From assembly GCF_020164955.1 (NCBI RefSeq), contig NZ_JAIUHG010000005.1, positions 186,001-250,000 of the forward strand: DNA of 64,000 nucleotides, in the 5' to 3' direction. The first letter of the stretch is position 1, and each line of letters starts with the position of its first letter. The position numbers and the translations under genes were made by a program. Below, piece after piece: positions 56,513 to 64,000 of this stretch. Origin of the DNA: Mesorhizobium sp. CA8. GTDB lineage: Bacteria > Pseudomonadota > Alphaproteobacteria > Rhizobiales > Rhizobiaceae. Under the pieces are notes generated by a model, which saw nothing but the letters and a program-made list of their open reading frames with translations, had not been told where the DNA came from and ran no database searches.

Positions 56513-58318
56513 TCAGGCGACGAGGCCCTTCGTCAGTTCGAGCGCCTGACGCTCGAACAGCCGCCGGTAGATGCCGCCGTTCAGCCGGATCAGCTCGTCA
56601 TGCGAACCTTCCTCGGCGATACGTCCGCGATCGAAGACCAGCAGCCGGTCGAGCGCCCGCACCGTCGAGAGCCGGTGCGCGATCACCAGCGTCGTGCGCC
56701 CGACCATCAGCCGCTCCATCGCCTTCTGGATCAGCACTTCCGATTCCGAATCGAGGCTCGATGTCGCCTCGTCCAGGATCAGGATGCGGGCGTCGGCCAG
56801 GAAGGCGCGGGCGATCGCGACGCGCTGGCGCTCGCCGCCCGACAGTTTTACGCCGCGCTCGCCGACCAGGGTTCCATAGCCCTTGGGCAGTCTGGTGATG
56901 AAATCATGGGCGCTGGCGAGTTTGGCCGTATGCTCGATCTCGGCCTGGCTGGCGCCGGGCCTGGCATAGGCGATGTTCTCGGCGAGCGACCGGTGGAACA
57001 GGATCGGCTCCTGCTGGACGATGGCGATCTGGCTGCGCAGCGACGCCTGCTCGACCTGCGAGATGTCCTGCCCGTCGATCAGGATCCGCCCGGCGTTCAC
57101 GTCATAGAGCCGCTGGATCAGCTTGACGAAGGTCGTCTTGCCCGAACCCGAATGCCCGACCAGTCCGATGCGTTCGCCCGTCGCGATATCGACCGAGAAA
57201 TCGCGGTAGAGCGGCAGAAGGTGATTGCCGTAGTGGAACGTCACCTTGTCGAAGGTGATGTGCCCATCGGTGATCCGGATCGGCCGGGCGTCGGGCCGGT
57301 CCTCGATGCCGAGCGGTTCGGACTGGAAGTCGACCAGTTCCTCCATGTCGTTGATCGACCGCTGCAGGTTGCGGATATGCGTGCCGATGTCGCGCAGATA
57401 GCCCTGCAGCACGAAGAACGAGGTCAGCACGAAAGCGACATCGCCGGCGCTCGCCTGGCCCCAGGCCCACAGCATGAGGGCAAGGCCGATGACCGCCGCC
57501 CGCATCACCAACAGCAGCACCCCTTGTGTGGTGCCGTTCGCAGTGCCGCGCATCCAGGTGCGGCCGGTGCGCAGGCGCCATTTGGCGACGACGCGTGCCA
57601 GCCGCGCTTCCTCGCGGGTCTCCGCCCCGAAGCCCTTGACGACCGCGTTGCAGCTCACCGCGTCGGCCAGCGAACCGCCCAGCCGCGTATCCCAGCTGTT
57701 GGCGAGCCGCGCGGCGGGCGCGACATAGCCGAGCGACAGCATCGCGGTGACAGCGATGAACAGCACCGAACCGGCGGCCACCACAGCCCCCATCAGCGGC
57801 CAGAACCAGCCGAGCAGCAGCGTCGATCCGACAAGCATGACAACCGACGGCAGCAGCGCGATCAGGATCGTGTCGTTGAGCAGATCCAGCGCCCACATGC
57901 CGCGCGTTATCTTGCGCACCGTCGATCCGGCAAAGCTGTTGGCGTGCCAGTCCGTCGAGAAGCGTTGCACCCGATGGAAAGCATCGGAGGCAATGTCCGA
58001 CATCATCTTCAGCGTCAACTCGACGATACACAGGAAAGCGGCATTGCGCAGCACAACGCCTGCCAGCGCCAGCGCCACCAACATCGAGAACGCCACCATC
58101 GCCGCATTCCAGGCTACTTCGTCGGTTCCCGCGCCGCTGGCGACCGCATCGACCAGGCGGCCGGAATAGAAAGGCGTCAGCACATCGGCCAGCGTCGAGA
58201 GCAGGAATGCGCCCATGATGAGCGAAAGCCGCCACGGCTGGCGCTGCCAATGGCTGAACGTGAAGCCAAGCACGCTGCGAAAGGCGCTCGCGCGCAGATC
58301 CATCTTGAAACGAGCCAT
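56513..58318 (-). CDS. ABC exporter, fused membrane and ATPase domains
   Basis: 601 residues. Six membrane helices (about 30-330) precede an ATPase with Walker A GHSGSGKTT, signature LSGGERQR, Walker B ILILDEATSSLD and switch His in IAHRLSTV. Lipid, peptide and drug exporters share this layout; the substrate is unknown. It should act as a homodimer. Its leader region has a small hairpin (58484-58500). Confidence 0.95.
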   Translation of the reverse strand: MARFKMDLRASAFRSVLGFTFSHWQRQPWRLSLIMGAFLLSTLADVLTPFYSGRLVDAVASGAGTDEVAWNAAMVAFSMLVALALAGVVLRNAAFLCIVELTLKMMSDIASDAFHRVQRFSTDWHANSFAGSTVRKITRGMWALDLLNDTILIALLPSVVMLVGSTLLLGWFWPLMGAVVAAGSVLFIAVTAMLSLGYVAPAARLANSWDTRLGGSLADAVSCNAVVKGFGAETREEARLARVVAKWRLRTGRTWMRGTANGTTQGVLLLVMRAAVIGLALMLWAWGQASAGDVAFVLTSFFVLQGYLRDIGTHIRNLQRSINDMEELVDFQSEPLGIEDRPDARPIRITDGHITFDKVTFHYGNHLLPLYRDFSVDIATGERIGLVGHSGSGKTTFVKLIQRLYDVNAGRILIDGQDISQVEQASLRSQIAIVQQEPILFHRSLAENIAYARPGASQAEIEHTAKLASAHDFITRLPKGYGTLVGERGVKLSGGERQRVAIARAFLADARILILDEATSSLDSESEVLIQKAMERLMVGRTTLVIAHRLSTVRALDRLLVFDRGRIAEEGSHDELIRLNGGIYRRLFERQALELTKGLVA

Positions 58319-58689
58319 GATGTCATCCGGGGCAAAACGACCCGGTCCCGGTAAAAATCGAATTGGAAAACCCGCGTCCGCGCGTTGCAGCGTCTATGAC
58401 AGCGGGAGGTTCAGTATGGTAGGCCGCCTGCCCTGAGGCGGCGACCGCAGCGGCAAATGCCTGTCCTGCGTCCGGCTCTCCGAAAAACCTTCGGAAAGCC
58501 CGAGCAGACCTAGGCCTCGCGACCTCGCATAACGATGTCAAATCCTGCCATACGGTCCTCCCGCAAGGGAATCGCGGAGAGGCCGTTATAGGCAGGCATC
58601 AGCCGATCGCCAAGTCGGCCCGTCGCCAAAACGACATTTGGTCCAAGCACTGAGACGAATTTGCAACAACGGCGGGTTGTGGCGGGGCC
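58319..58689. other. 371-bp gap without a recognisable gene
   Basis: Between the ABC exporter start and the GNAT stop, only weak frames are present. A small hairpin (TCCGAA, AAACC, TTCGGA) lies around 58484-58500 in the exporter leader, possibly an attenuator. I see nothing else. Confidence 0.5.
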
Positions 58690-59097
58690 TCAGACAGCGG
58701 GTGAGCGATCCAGTCGCATGTAGCACCCTTCCGCCCGGAATCCGAACTTCTGGTAGAGGCTGTGAGCGTCGCTGGTCGTAAGGCTCCAATGAGAGACGGT
58801 CTTCATATCGGGATGATCGAGGAGTGCCTGCACAAGCCGTTTGCCGAGGCCATGCCCACGACGCTCCGGCCAGACGATGACGTCGGCAAGATAGGCGAGG
58901 ACCGTGTAGTCAGTGATTGCGCGGGCGAACCCGACCTGCTCGCCGTCGAGGTAGGCGCCGACGCAAAGCGAGTTGTCGAAGGCGCGGCGGTTGGCCTCGT
59001 CGGTTCGCGACGCACCCCAATAGCTTTGCATGAGCAAATCGGAGGTTGCCCGAAAATCGATCCGCGACAGGTCGAAACTGATTTCAACATCCTGCAT
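58690..59097 (-). CDS. GNAT family acetyltransferase
   Basis: 135 residues with the acetyl-CoA loop RGHGLGKRLVQALL (Q/RxxGxG/A) and C-terminal SLYQKFGFRAEG. It is a small single-domain N-acetyltransferase; the substrate is unknown. It starts 16 nt after the nadE stop on the same strand, so the two are probably cotranscribed. Confidence 0.92.
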   Translation of the reverse strand: MQDVEISFDLSRIDFRATSDLLMQSYWGASRTDEANRRAFDNSLCVGAYLDGEQVGFARAITDYTVLAYLADVIVWPERRGHGLGKRLVQALLDHPDMKTVSHWSLTTSDAHSLYQKFGFRAEGCYMRLDRSPAV

Positions 59098-59113
59098 GGC
59101 GCAATCTCGCGGA

Positions 59114-60793
59114 CTAGCCGCGGTCCCGGAACCGGTTGGTGATCGGATAGCGGCGGTCGCGGCCGAAATTCTTCTTGGTGATCTTCACGCCGGGCGCCGC
59201 CTGGCGGCGCTTGTATTCGGCGATGTAGAGCAGGTGCTCGACGCGCGTCACCGTCGCCCGGTCGTGGCCGCGCGCGACGATGTCCTCGACGCTCATCTCG
59301 TTCTCCACCAGGCATTCCAGGATGTCGTCCAGCACCGGATAGGGCGGCAGCGAATCCTGGTCGGTCTGGTTCTCGCGCAGCTCCGCCGACGGCGCCTTGT
59401 CGATGATGTTCTTGGGGATAACCTCGCCGGACCGCCCAAGCGCGCCCGGCGGCACATGCGAATTGCGCCAGCGCGACAGCGCGTAGACCTGCATCTTGTA
59501 GAGATCCTTGATCGGATTGAAGCCGCCATTCATGTCGCCGTAAAGCGTGGCGTAACCGACCGACATCTCGCTCTTGTTGCCCGTGGTGACCACCATCGAC
59601 CCGAACTTGTTGGAGATTGCCATCAGGATCGTGCCGCGAGCGCGGCTCTGCAGGTTCTCTTCGGTGATGCCTTCCTGGGTGCCCTCGAAGAGCTGCGTCA
59701 GCGCATGCTTGAAGCCTTCGACCGGCTCGGAGATCGGCACGATGTCGTAGCGGCAGCCGAGCGCGCGCGCGCAGTCCTCGGCATCCTTCAGCGAATCCTT
59801 CGATGTATAGCGGTAAGGCATCATGACTGTGCGCAGCCGCTCCTCGCCCAGCGCATCGACGGCCAAAGCCGCACAGATTGCCGAGTCGATGCCGCCGGAG
59901 AGGCCGAGCACCACGTTCTTGAAGCCGTTCTTGTTGACGTAATCGCGCAGGCCCAACATGCAGGCGCGATAGTCGGCCTCTTCGCGCTCGGGGATCTTCG
60001 ACATCGGGCCTTCCGAGCAGACCCAGCTGTCTTCCTTTCTTTTCCAGGTGGTGACGTCGACCGCCTCCTCGAACTGGCTCATCTGGAAGGCAAGCGTCTT
60101 GTCGGCGCCGATGGCGAACGAGGCGCCGTCGAAGATCAGTTCGTCCTGGCCGCCGAGCTGGTTGGCGTAGATCATCGGCAAGCCGGTTTCGATGACCTGC
60201 CGGATGACGATCTGGTGGCGAACGTCGATCTTGGCACGGTAATAGGGCGAGCCGTTCGGCACCAAAAGGATCTCGGCGCCGCTTTCGGCCAGCGTCTCGC
60301 ATACGGCGATATCGCCCCAGATGTCCTCGCAGATCGGAATGCCGATGCGCACGCCGCGGAAATTCACCGGACCCTGCAGCTCCGGCCCGGCCTGGAAGAG
60401 GCGCTTCTCGTCGAACTCGCCATAGTTGGGCAAATCGAGCTTGTAGCGTTCGGCGATGATCTTGCCGCCATCGGCGAAGACGACGGAGTTGTGCGTGCCG
60501 GACCGGCGCTTCAGCGGCATGCCGATGATGACGCCGGGCCCGCCATCGGCCGTGTCGTTGGCGAAATCCTGCGCGGCCTTCTCGCACGCCTTCAGGAAGG
60601 AAGGCTTAAGCACCAGGTCTTCCGGCGGATAGCCGGCGAGGAAGAGCTCGGTATAGAGCACCAGATCGGCGCCCTGGCGCGCCGCGTCCGCCCTCGCCTC
60701 GCGCGCTTTTGCCAAATTGCCGGCCACGTCACCGACGGTCGGGTTGAGCTGGGCAACGGCGATACGCAGGATATCGGGAGCGGTCTTGGTCAT
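59114..60793 (-). CDS. nadE: glutamine-dependent NAD+ synthetase
   Basis: 559 residues. The N-terminal nitrilase-type glutaminase has Glu in YTELFLAGYPPEDL, Lys in RYKLDLPNYGEFDEKR and Cys in GIPICEDIW. The C-terminal synthetase has the ATP loop LGLSGGIDSA and TTGNKSEMSVGYATLYGD. It makes NAD+ from deamido-NAD+ with glutamine as the nitrogen source. Confidence 0.97.
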   Translation of the reverse strand: MTKTAPDILRIAVAQLNPTVGDVAGNLAKAREARADAARQGADLVLYTELFLAGYPPEDLVLKPSFLKACEKAAQDFANDTADGGPGVIIGMPLKRRSGTHNSVVFADGGKIIAERYKLDLPNYGEFDEKRLFQAGPELQGPVNFRGVRIGIPICEDIWGDIAVCETLAESGAEILLVPNGSPYYRAKIDVRHQIVIRQVIETGLPMIYANQLGGQDELIFDGASFAIGADKTLAFQMSQFEEAVDVTTWKRKEDSWVCSEGPMSKIPEREEADYRACMLGLRDYVNKNGFKNVVLGLSGGIDSAICAALAVDALGEERLRTVMMPYRYTSKDSLKDAEDCARALGCRYDIVPISEPVEGFKHALTQLFEGTQEGITEENLQSRARGTILMAISNKFGSMVVTTGNKSEMSVGYATLYGDMNGGFNPIKDLYKMQVYALSRWRNSHVPPGALGRSGEVIPKNIIDKAPSAELRENQTDQDSLPPYPVLDDILECLVENEMSVEDIVARGHDRATVTRVEHLLYIAEYKRRQAAPGVKITKKNFGRDRRYPITNRFRDRG

Positions 60794-60914
60794 GGAACGG
60801 ATTTAGCGTGGCTGAAATCGCCCCGCAATGGCGTTTGGTTGTGCCACTTAGGACTAATCGGCAGAGCCGATTATGTCCCTGACCTATCGATGGAGATCGA
60901 TCGATCCCAACCAC

Positions 60915-61628
60915 CTAGTCGCCCATATATTCGCGCAACGCCTCCGCCGAGCGATTCTCGCCGATCGACATCGCCAGGATGCGCGAGATGTGCCGGCGCG
61001 GCAGACCGGTCTCGGCCGACCATCGGTTGATCTGCGCCTGGATCTTGTCGAGGTCCCGCTTCGAGGTCGGGTTCTCGGCGATATCGAGGCCGGCATCGCG
61101 CAATGCCGCCGCCATGTCGGCGGAGACGACGAACGTGTCCCATTCCAGCCAGCGCAGGAAATACTGGCCGGTGTTGCCGCCCAGCCGGCTGCCATGCTTG
61201 GCGAGATACGCGGTCAGGCCGACCTGATCGTCCGCCGGCCATCCGGCGATGAATTTGCCGAAGCTGCCATGTTCCTTCGATACGCGATCGACGAAGGCGG
61301 CGTTGTCGCGCACCGACTTGATCTTCTGCGGGTTGCGCACGATGCGGCTGTCCGACGCCAGCTCGTGCCAGAAATCGTCGGGCTGGAACAAAAGCCGCTT
61401 CGGCTCGAAGCCGAGGAACGCTTCCTCGAAACCGGGCCATTTCTGTTCGATGACGCGCCACACGAATCCCGCGGCGAAAATGCGCTCGGCCATGGTGGAG
61501 AGAATACGGTCGTCGGGGACTTTCGCCACCGCCGCATTGTCGGGCGCAGGACCAAGCAGCGGAGCTAGCACCGCCTCGCCGCCCTTGCGCTTTGCCGCCC
61601 GCGCGTGGATTTTCTGGAAATCGAGCAT
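60915..61628 (-). CDS. tag: DNA-3-methyladenine glycosylase I-type protein
   Basis: 237 residues of the TagI helix-hairpin-helix family: FAAGFVWRVIEQKWPGFEEAF, NPQKIKSVRDNAAFVD and LGGNTGQYFLRWLEWDTF. It removes 3-methyladenine from DNA in base excision repair. Some residues of the E. coli zinc-snap set are not evident, so it may be a divergent member. GAGGAC precedes ATG 61628. Confidence 0.82.
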   Translation of the reverse strand: MLDFQKIHARAAKRKGGEAVLAPLLGPAPDNAAVAKVPDDRILSTMAERIFAAGFVWRVIEQKWPGFEEAFLGFEPKRLLFQPDDFWHELASDSRIVRNPQKIKSVRDNAAFVDRVSKEHGSFGKFIAGWPADDQVGLTAYLAKHGSRLGGNTGQYFLRWLEWDTFVVSADMAAALRDAGLDIAENPTSKRDLDKIQAQINRWSAETGLPRRHISRILAMSIGENRSAEALREYMGD

Positions 61629-61719
61629 CGTTGTCCTCGCCTGTTCACCGCAATCTAGCACTTCACGTCCGACCCGGCAGCCTCTACGTCTATCGATGCC
61701 GGGGCGAAGGAGAGGACAG

Positions 61720-62283
61720 ATGAACAAGATCGTCGAGGACATGGCGAACCGTTTGCTCAAGCGGAAGCCGGACGGTTTCGGTCCGCTCGAGAGCCGCGTC
61801 CTCCAGTCGACGCTTGAGCGCACCACCATCACCCGCGACACCAACAAGGCCGTCGCCTTCCACGCGACGTATGGCGACCGCGTCGCCGATACTATCGCCA
61901 GGATCGGCGGCTCCTGGTCCTTCATACTCGGCTTCCTTGCCTTTCTCGTTGTTTGGACCGTCGGCAATGCCTGGCTGCTCACGCGCGACGCTTTCGACCC
62001 CTACCCCTTCATCTTCCTCAACCTGGTGCTGTCGATGCTCGCGGCGATACAGGCGCCGGTGATCATGATGTCGCAGAACCGTCAGACCGAGCGCGACCGC
62101 ATCGACGCGGCCCACGACTACGAGGTCAATCTGAAGGCCGAGATTGAGATCATGGCCCTGCATGAAAAGCTCGACGAGTTGCGCCACAGCGAGATCATCG
62201 GCATGCGGGACGAGATCCTGCGCATGGCCGAGCAGATCAGGTGCATCGACGAGAAACTGTCGGCGCGGTCCGTAACGGAATGA
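61720..62283 (+). CDS. DUF1003 membrane protein
   Basis: 187 residues with two membrane segments (WSFILGFLAFLVVWTVGN; FIFLNLVLSMLAAIQAPVIMM), then NRQTERDRIDAAHDYEVN and a C-terminal coiled-coil. This is the DUF1003 layout; function unknown. GAGGAC precedes the ATG. Its stop overlaps the start of the next gene (ATGA). Confidence 0.92.
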   Translation: MNKIVEDMANRLLKRKPDGFGPLESRVLQSTLERTTITRDTNKAVAFHATYGDRVADTIARIGGSWSFILGFLAFLVVWTVGNAWLLTRDAFDPYPFIFLNLVLSMLAAIQAPVIMMSQNRQTERDRIDAAHDYEVNLKAEIEIMALHEKLDELRHSEIIGMRDEILRMAEQIRCIDEKLSARSVTE

Positions 62284-62879
62284 GCGAAACCATCCATCAT
62301 CTCATCGGGCAATACGGGCTGATCGCGGTCTTCCTGGGTTGCGTCGCCGAAGGCGAAAGCGCGGCAATCCTTGGCGGCTTCTTTGCCCATCAGCATGTTT
62401 TCGTGCTGTGGCAGACTTTCCTCGTCGCATTTCTCGGCGCCTTCGCCGGCGACACCTTCTTCTTCACCATGGGGCGCGGCTTCGCCGAACATCGTTATGT
62501 GAGACTATTGCGCAGGCGTCCGGGTTTCAGCCGCGCCTACCGCCTGCTCAACACCCATCCCAACATTTTCGTGCTGACCAACCGCTATATCTACGGCATG
62601 CGCCTGGTCGGCGGCGTCGCCGCCGGCCTGTCGACCGTGTCCGTGCCGCGTTTCGTCATCCTGAATGCCATCTCGTCCGCGGTCTGGGCGGCCCTGTTCA
62701 GCGGCATTGGCTTTGTCTTCGGCCTGGGCGCGGAGGAAATGGTGGGCCAGGCGTTTGCACGCCATGAGCGCCTGCTCATCGCCCTTGGCGTCGGCGTCGT
62801 TGTCGCCGCGGTAGCCTGGTTGGTAGGCCATCACTTCGCAAAGCGTGAACGCGCCAGGGAAGACCAGGCGGGATCGTGA
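62280..62879 (+). CDS. DedA/SNARE-associated family membrane protein
   Basis: 199 residues with four to five membrane segments: GLIAVFLGCVAEGESAAILGGFFA, then GDTFFFTMGRGFAEHR and RYIYGMRLVGGVAAGLS. The acidic and basic residues expected in DedA family members (E in AEGE, R in RYIYGMR) are present. DedA proteins are linked to membrane lipid flipping and proton-motive force. The start overlaps the DUF1003 stop. Confidence 0.92.
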   Translation: MSETIHHLIGQYGLIAVFLGCVAEGESAAILGGFFAHQHVFVLWQTFLVAFLGAFAGDTFFFTMGRGFAEHRYVRLLRRRPGFSRAYRLLNTHPNIFVLTNRYIYGMRLVGGVAAGLSTVSVPRFVILNAISSAVWAALFSGIGFVFGLGAEEMVGQAFARHERLLIALGVGVVVAAVAWLVGHHFAKRERAREDQAGS

Positions 62880-62892
62880 TCAATCGCAAGGA

Positions 62893-63252
62893 TCAGATCG
62901 GCGCACCGGTAAGGCGCTCGATCAAGGCGACGCCCCAGACGCCGCCGGCGATCACGATGGAAATCAGCACCGCCAGCGACCCGCAATCCTTGGCGAGCTG
63001 GATATCGATGTGGAATTCCCGCGAGATCGCGTCGCAGGCCGCCTCAATGCCAGTGTTGAGCACTTCGACCATGATCAGGAGCAGCACAGCGCCGATCAGC
63101 AGGGCGTAGCCGCGCCACGAGACCGAGATGAACCAGCCGGCCGGCAGGGCGAGCGCAAGCAGCATCAGCTCCTGCTGGAATGCCTTCTCATGTGCGGCAA
63201 GCTTGCGGAAGGCCCTTACCGAATTGATGAAAGCGTCGATCAGCCGCTGCAT
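62893..63252 (-). CDS. dgkA: diacylglycerol kinase
   Basis: 119 residues with three membrane helices. The active site is in VEVLNTGIEAACDAIS and AKDCGSLAVLISI. It phosphorylates diacylglycerol and related lipids in the inner membrane. It converges on the DedA-like gene with only 13 bases between stops. Confidence 0.95.
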   Translation of the reverse strand: MQRLIDAFINSVRAFRKLAAHEKAFQQELMLLALALPAGWFISVSWRGYALLIGAVLLLIMVEVLNTGIEAACDAISREFHIDIQLAKDCGSLAVLISIVIAGGVWGVALIERLTGAPI

Positions 63253-63330
63253 GCCCAGCCCCGTTTCGAGTAACCGTCAGGGGGATATCGCAACGGCCGG
63301 ATCAAGGGAATAAGGCAGCCGAACCAAAAA

Positions 63331-63750
63331 TCATTCGTCCGCCACCTTTATCGACGGCGTCGACTTCTCGAACTGAGGTAACCCGTCTTCGATCGAATAA
63401 TAGTCGCCTTTGTCGCCGACGAAGATGTGGCACTCGCCCCGCAGGCTCGTCGGTTCGTCGAAAGACCCGGCCAGAACCGACACATATGCATCCTCCCTCG
63501 GCTTCCAGAACAGCGCCGATCCACAGGTCTTGCAAAAGCCGCGCTTGGCAAAGGTGGAGGCTTCGTACCAGGTGAGGTTTTCCGCGCCGGTGATCGCGAT
63601 ATTGGCATCTGGAACATTGGTCGCGGCGAAGAAATGCCCGCTCTGCTTCCGGCACTGCGTACAGTGACAATAGATCACTCCTCGCAACGGGCCCCTCGTC
63701 CTGAAGCGCACCGCCCCGCACAGGCATGATCCACTGTGATTTTCGTCCAT
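63331..63750 (-). CDS. GFA-family (glutathione-dependent formaldehyde-activating-like) protein
   Basis: 139 residues with the zinc ligands of the GFA/CENP-V fold: CLCGAVRF, CHCTQCRKQSG and FCKTCGSAL. GFA proteins help glutathione react with formaldehyde, though most members have unknown substrates. GGAG precedes the ATG at 63750. The longer upstream frame is not family-like. Confidence 0.92.
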   Translation of the reverse strand: MDENHSGSCLCGAVRFRTRGPLRGVIYCHCTQCRKQSGHFFAATNVPDANIAITGAENLTWYEASTFAKRGFCKTCGSALFWKPREDAYVSVLAGSFDEPTSLRGECHIFVGDKGDYYSIEDGLPQFEKSTPSIKVADE

Positions 63751-64000
63751 CCCGGCTCCTTCGACATCGTCCGCCCGATCCACTGCCGAAAGGATTCCAG
63801 GTTTAAGGCGGCCGGTCGCAGGCAAATGCGACACCGAAGCGACGCCTTTCGAAAGCTGCTCCGCATGAGATTACACGTTGTGATAGCAAAGACATCGAGG
63901 AAATGCAGGCTGTTAAGGAAACTTTAGCGCAACTGCATCTATGATTCCTGCAAGCGAAAGTCGTGTTGGGGACGCGCCATCGCATTTATGGTTCCGATTC
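63751..64000. other. right-end stretch, no gene supported
   Basis: The last 250 bases show no frame with family features. An ATG near the edge (ATGGTTCCGATTC) follows a GGGGAC site and may be the first codon of a gene that lies outside the window. Confidence 0.4.

Overview
The window is GC-rich DNA from an alphaproteobacterium of the order Hyphomicrobiales (Rhizobiales), most likely Mesorhizobium or a close Phyllobacteriaceae relative. The evidence is the clpP-clpX-lon-hupB block, a ROK-regulated fructose/ribose-type ABC transporter, small DUF3126, DUF982, DUF2188 and DUF2218 proteins, an Omp25/31-type porin-like protein, and dispersed ~100-bp palindromic elements of a kind I associate with Mesorhizobium. 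It looks like ordinary chromosome: no transposase, integrase, phage, conjugation gene or CRISPR array was seen.

Layout. 1-9.3 kb: cell-envelope genes (partial PAP2 phosphatase, GT39 glycosyltransferase, AsmA-like protein, M23 peptidase), tyrS and a bcp-type peroxiredoxin. 9.3-15.7 kb: sugar locus I (ROK regulator, single-domain ABC ATPase, periplasmic binding protein, permease, SDR dehydrogenase), flanked by a decaying M24/M20 hydrolase pair. 15.8-17.4 kb: a secreted duplicated-domain protein, tRNA-Val and tRNA-Asp, and a 32-residue peptide gene with a RiPP-type leader motif. 17.5-26.7 kb: sugar locus II (PfkB kinase, RbsD/FucU mutarotase, MalK/UgpC-type ATPase, divergent Tat-exported binding protein and two permeases, creatininase-family hydrolase, SIS isomerase, aldo-keto reductase). 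Its main promoter has a perfect LacI-type palindrome inside the -35/-10 spacer.

26.8-32.2 kb: hupB, lon, clpX and clpP, all leftward, with strong terminators and a heat-shock-like promoter ahead of clpP. 32.5-41.3 kb: housekeeping and small conserved genes (cysE, HD-domain protein, agmatinase family, alpha/beta hydrolase, DUF192, double cold-shock protein, gloA, DUF2218, DUF1697, ilvA). 41.5-46.5 kb: two tandem paralogous lipoprotein hydrolases converging on ade, then an outer-membrane beta-barrel. 46.6-55 kb: tRNA-Leu, nudK-like and second Nudix hydrolases, an OYE-family reductase, a frameshifted DUF982 gene, a CinA-like domain protein, a universal stress protein, gpt, and the densest cluster of palindromic repeats. 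55-64 kb: GNAT-type proteins, an ABC exporter, nadE, tag, DUF1003, DedA-like, dgkA and GFA genes.

The two sugar loci form the functional core. Each binding-protein gene is followed by a strong intercistronic stem-loop before its permease gene, which probably boosts binding-protein expression. Locus II joins a mutarotase, a kinase, an oxidoreductase, an isomerase and a creatininase-fold hydrolase around one importer, which points to a complete but unassigned pathway for a sugar or cyclitol. The best candidates for something undescribed are the orphan RiPP-like peptide gene, the locus II pathway, and the palindromic repeat families.
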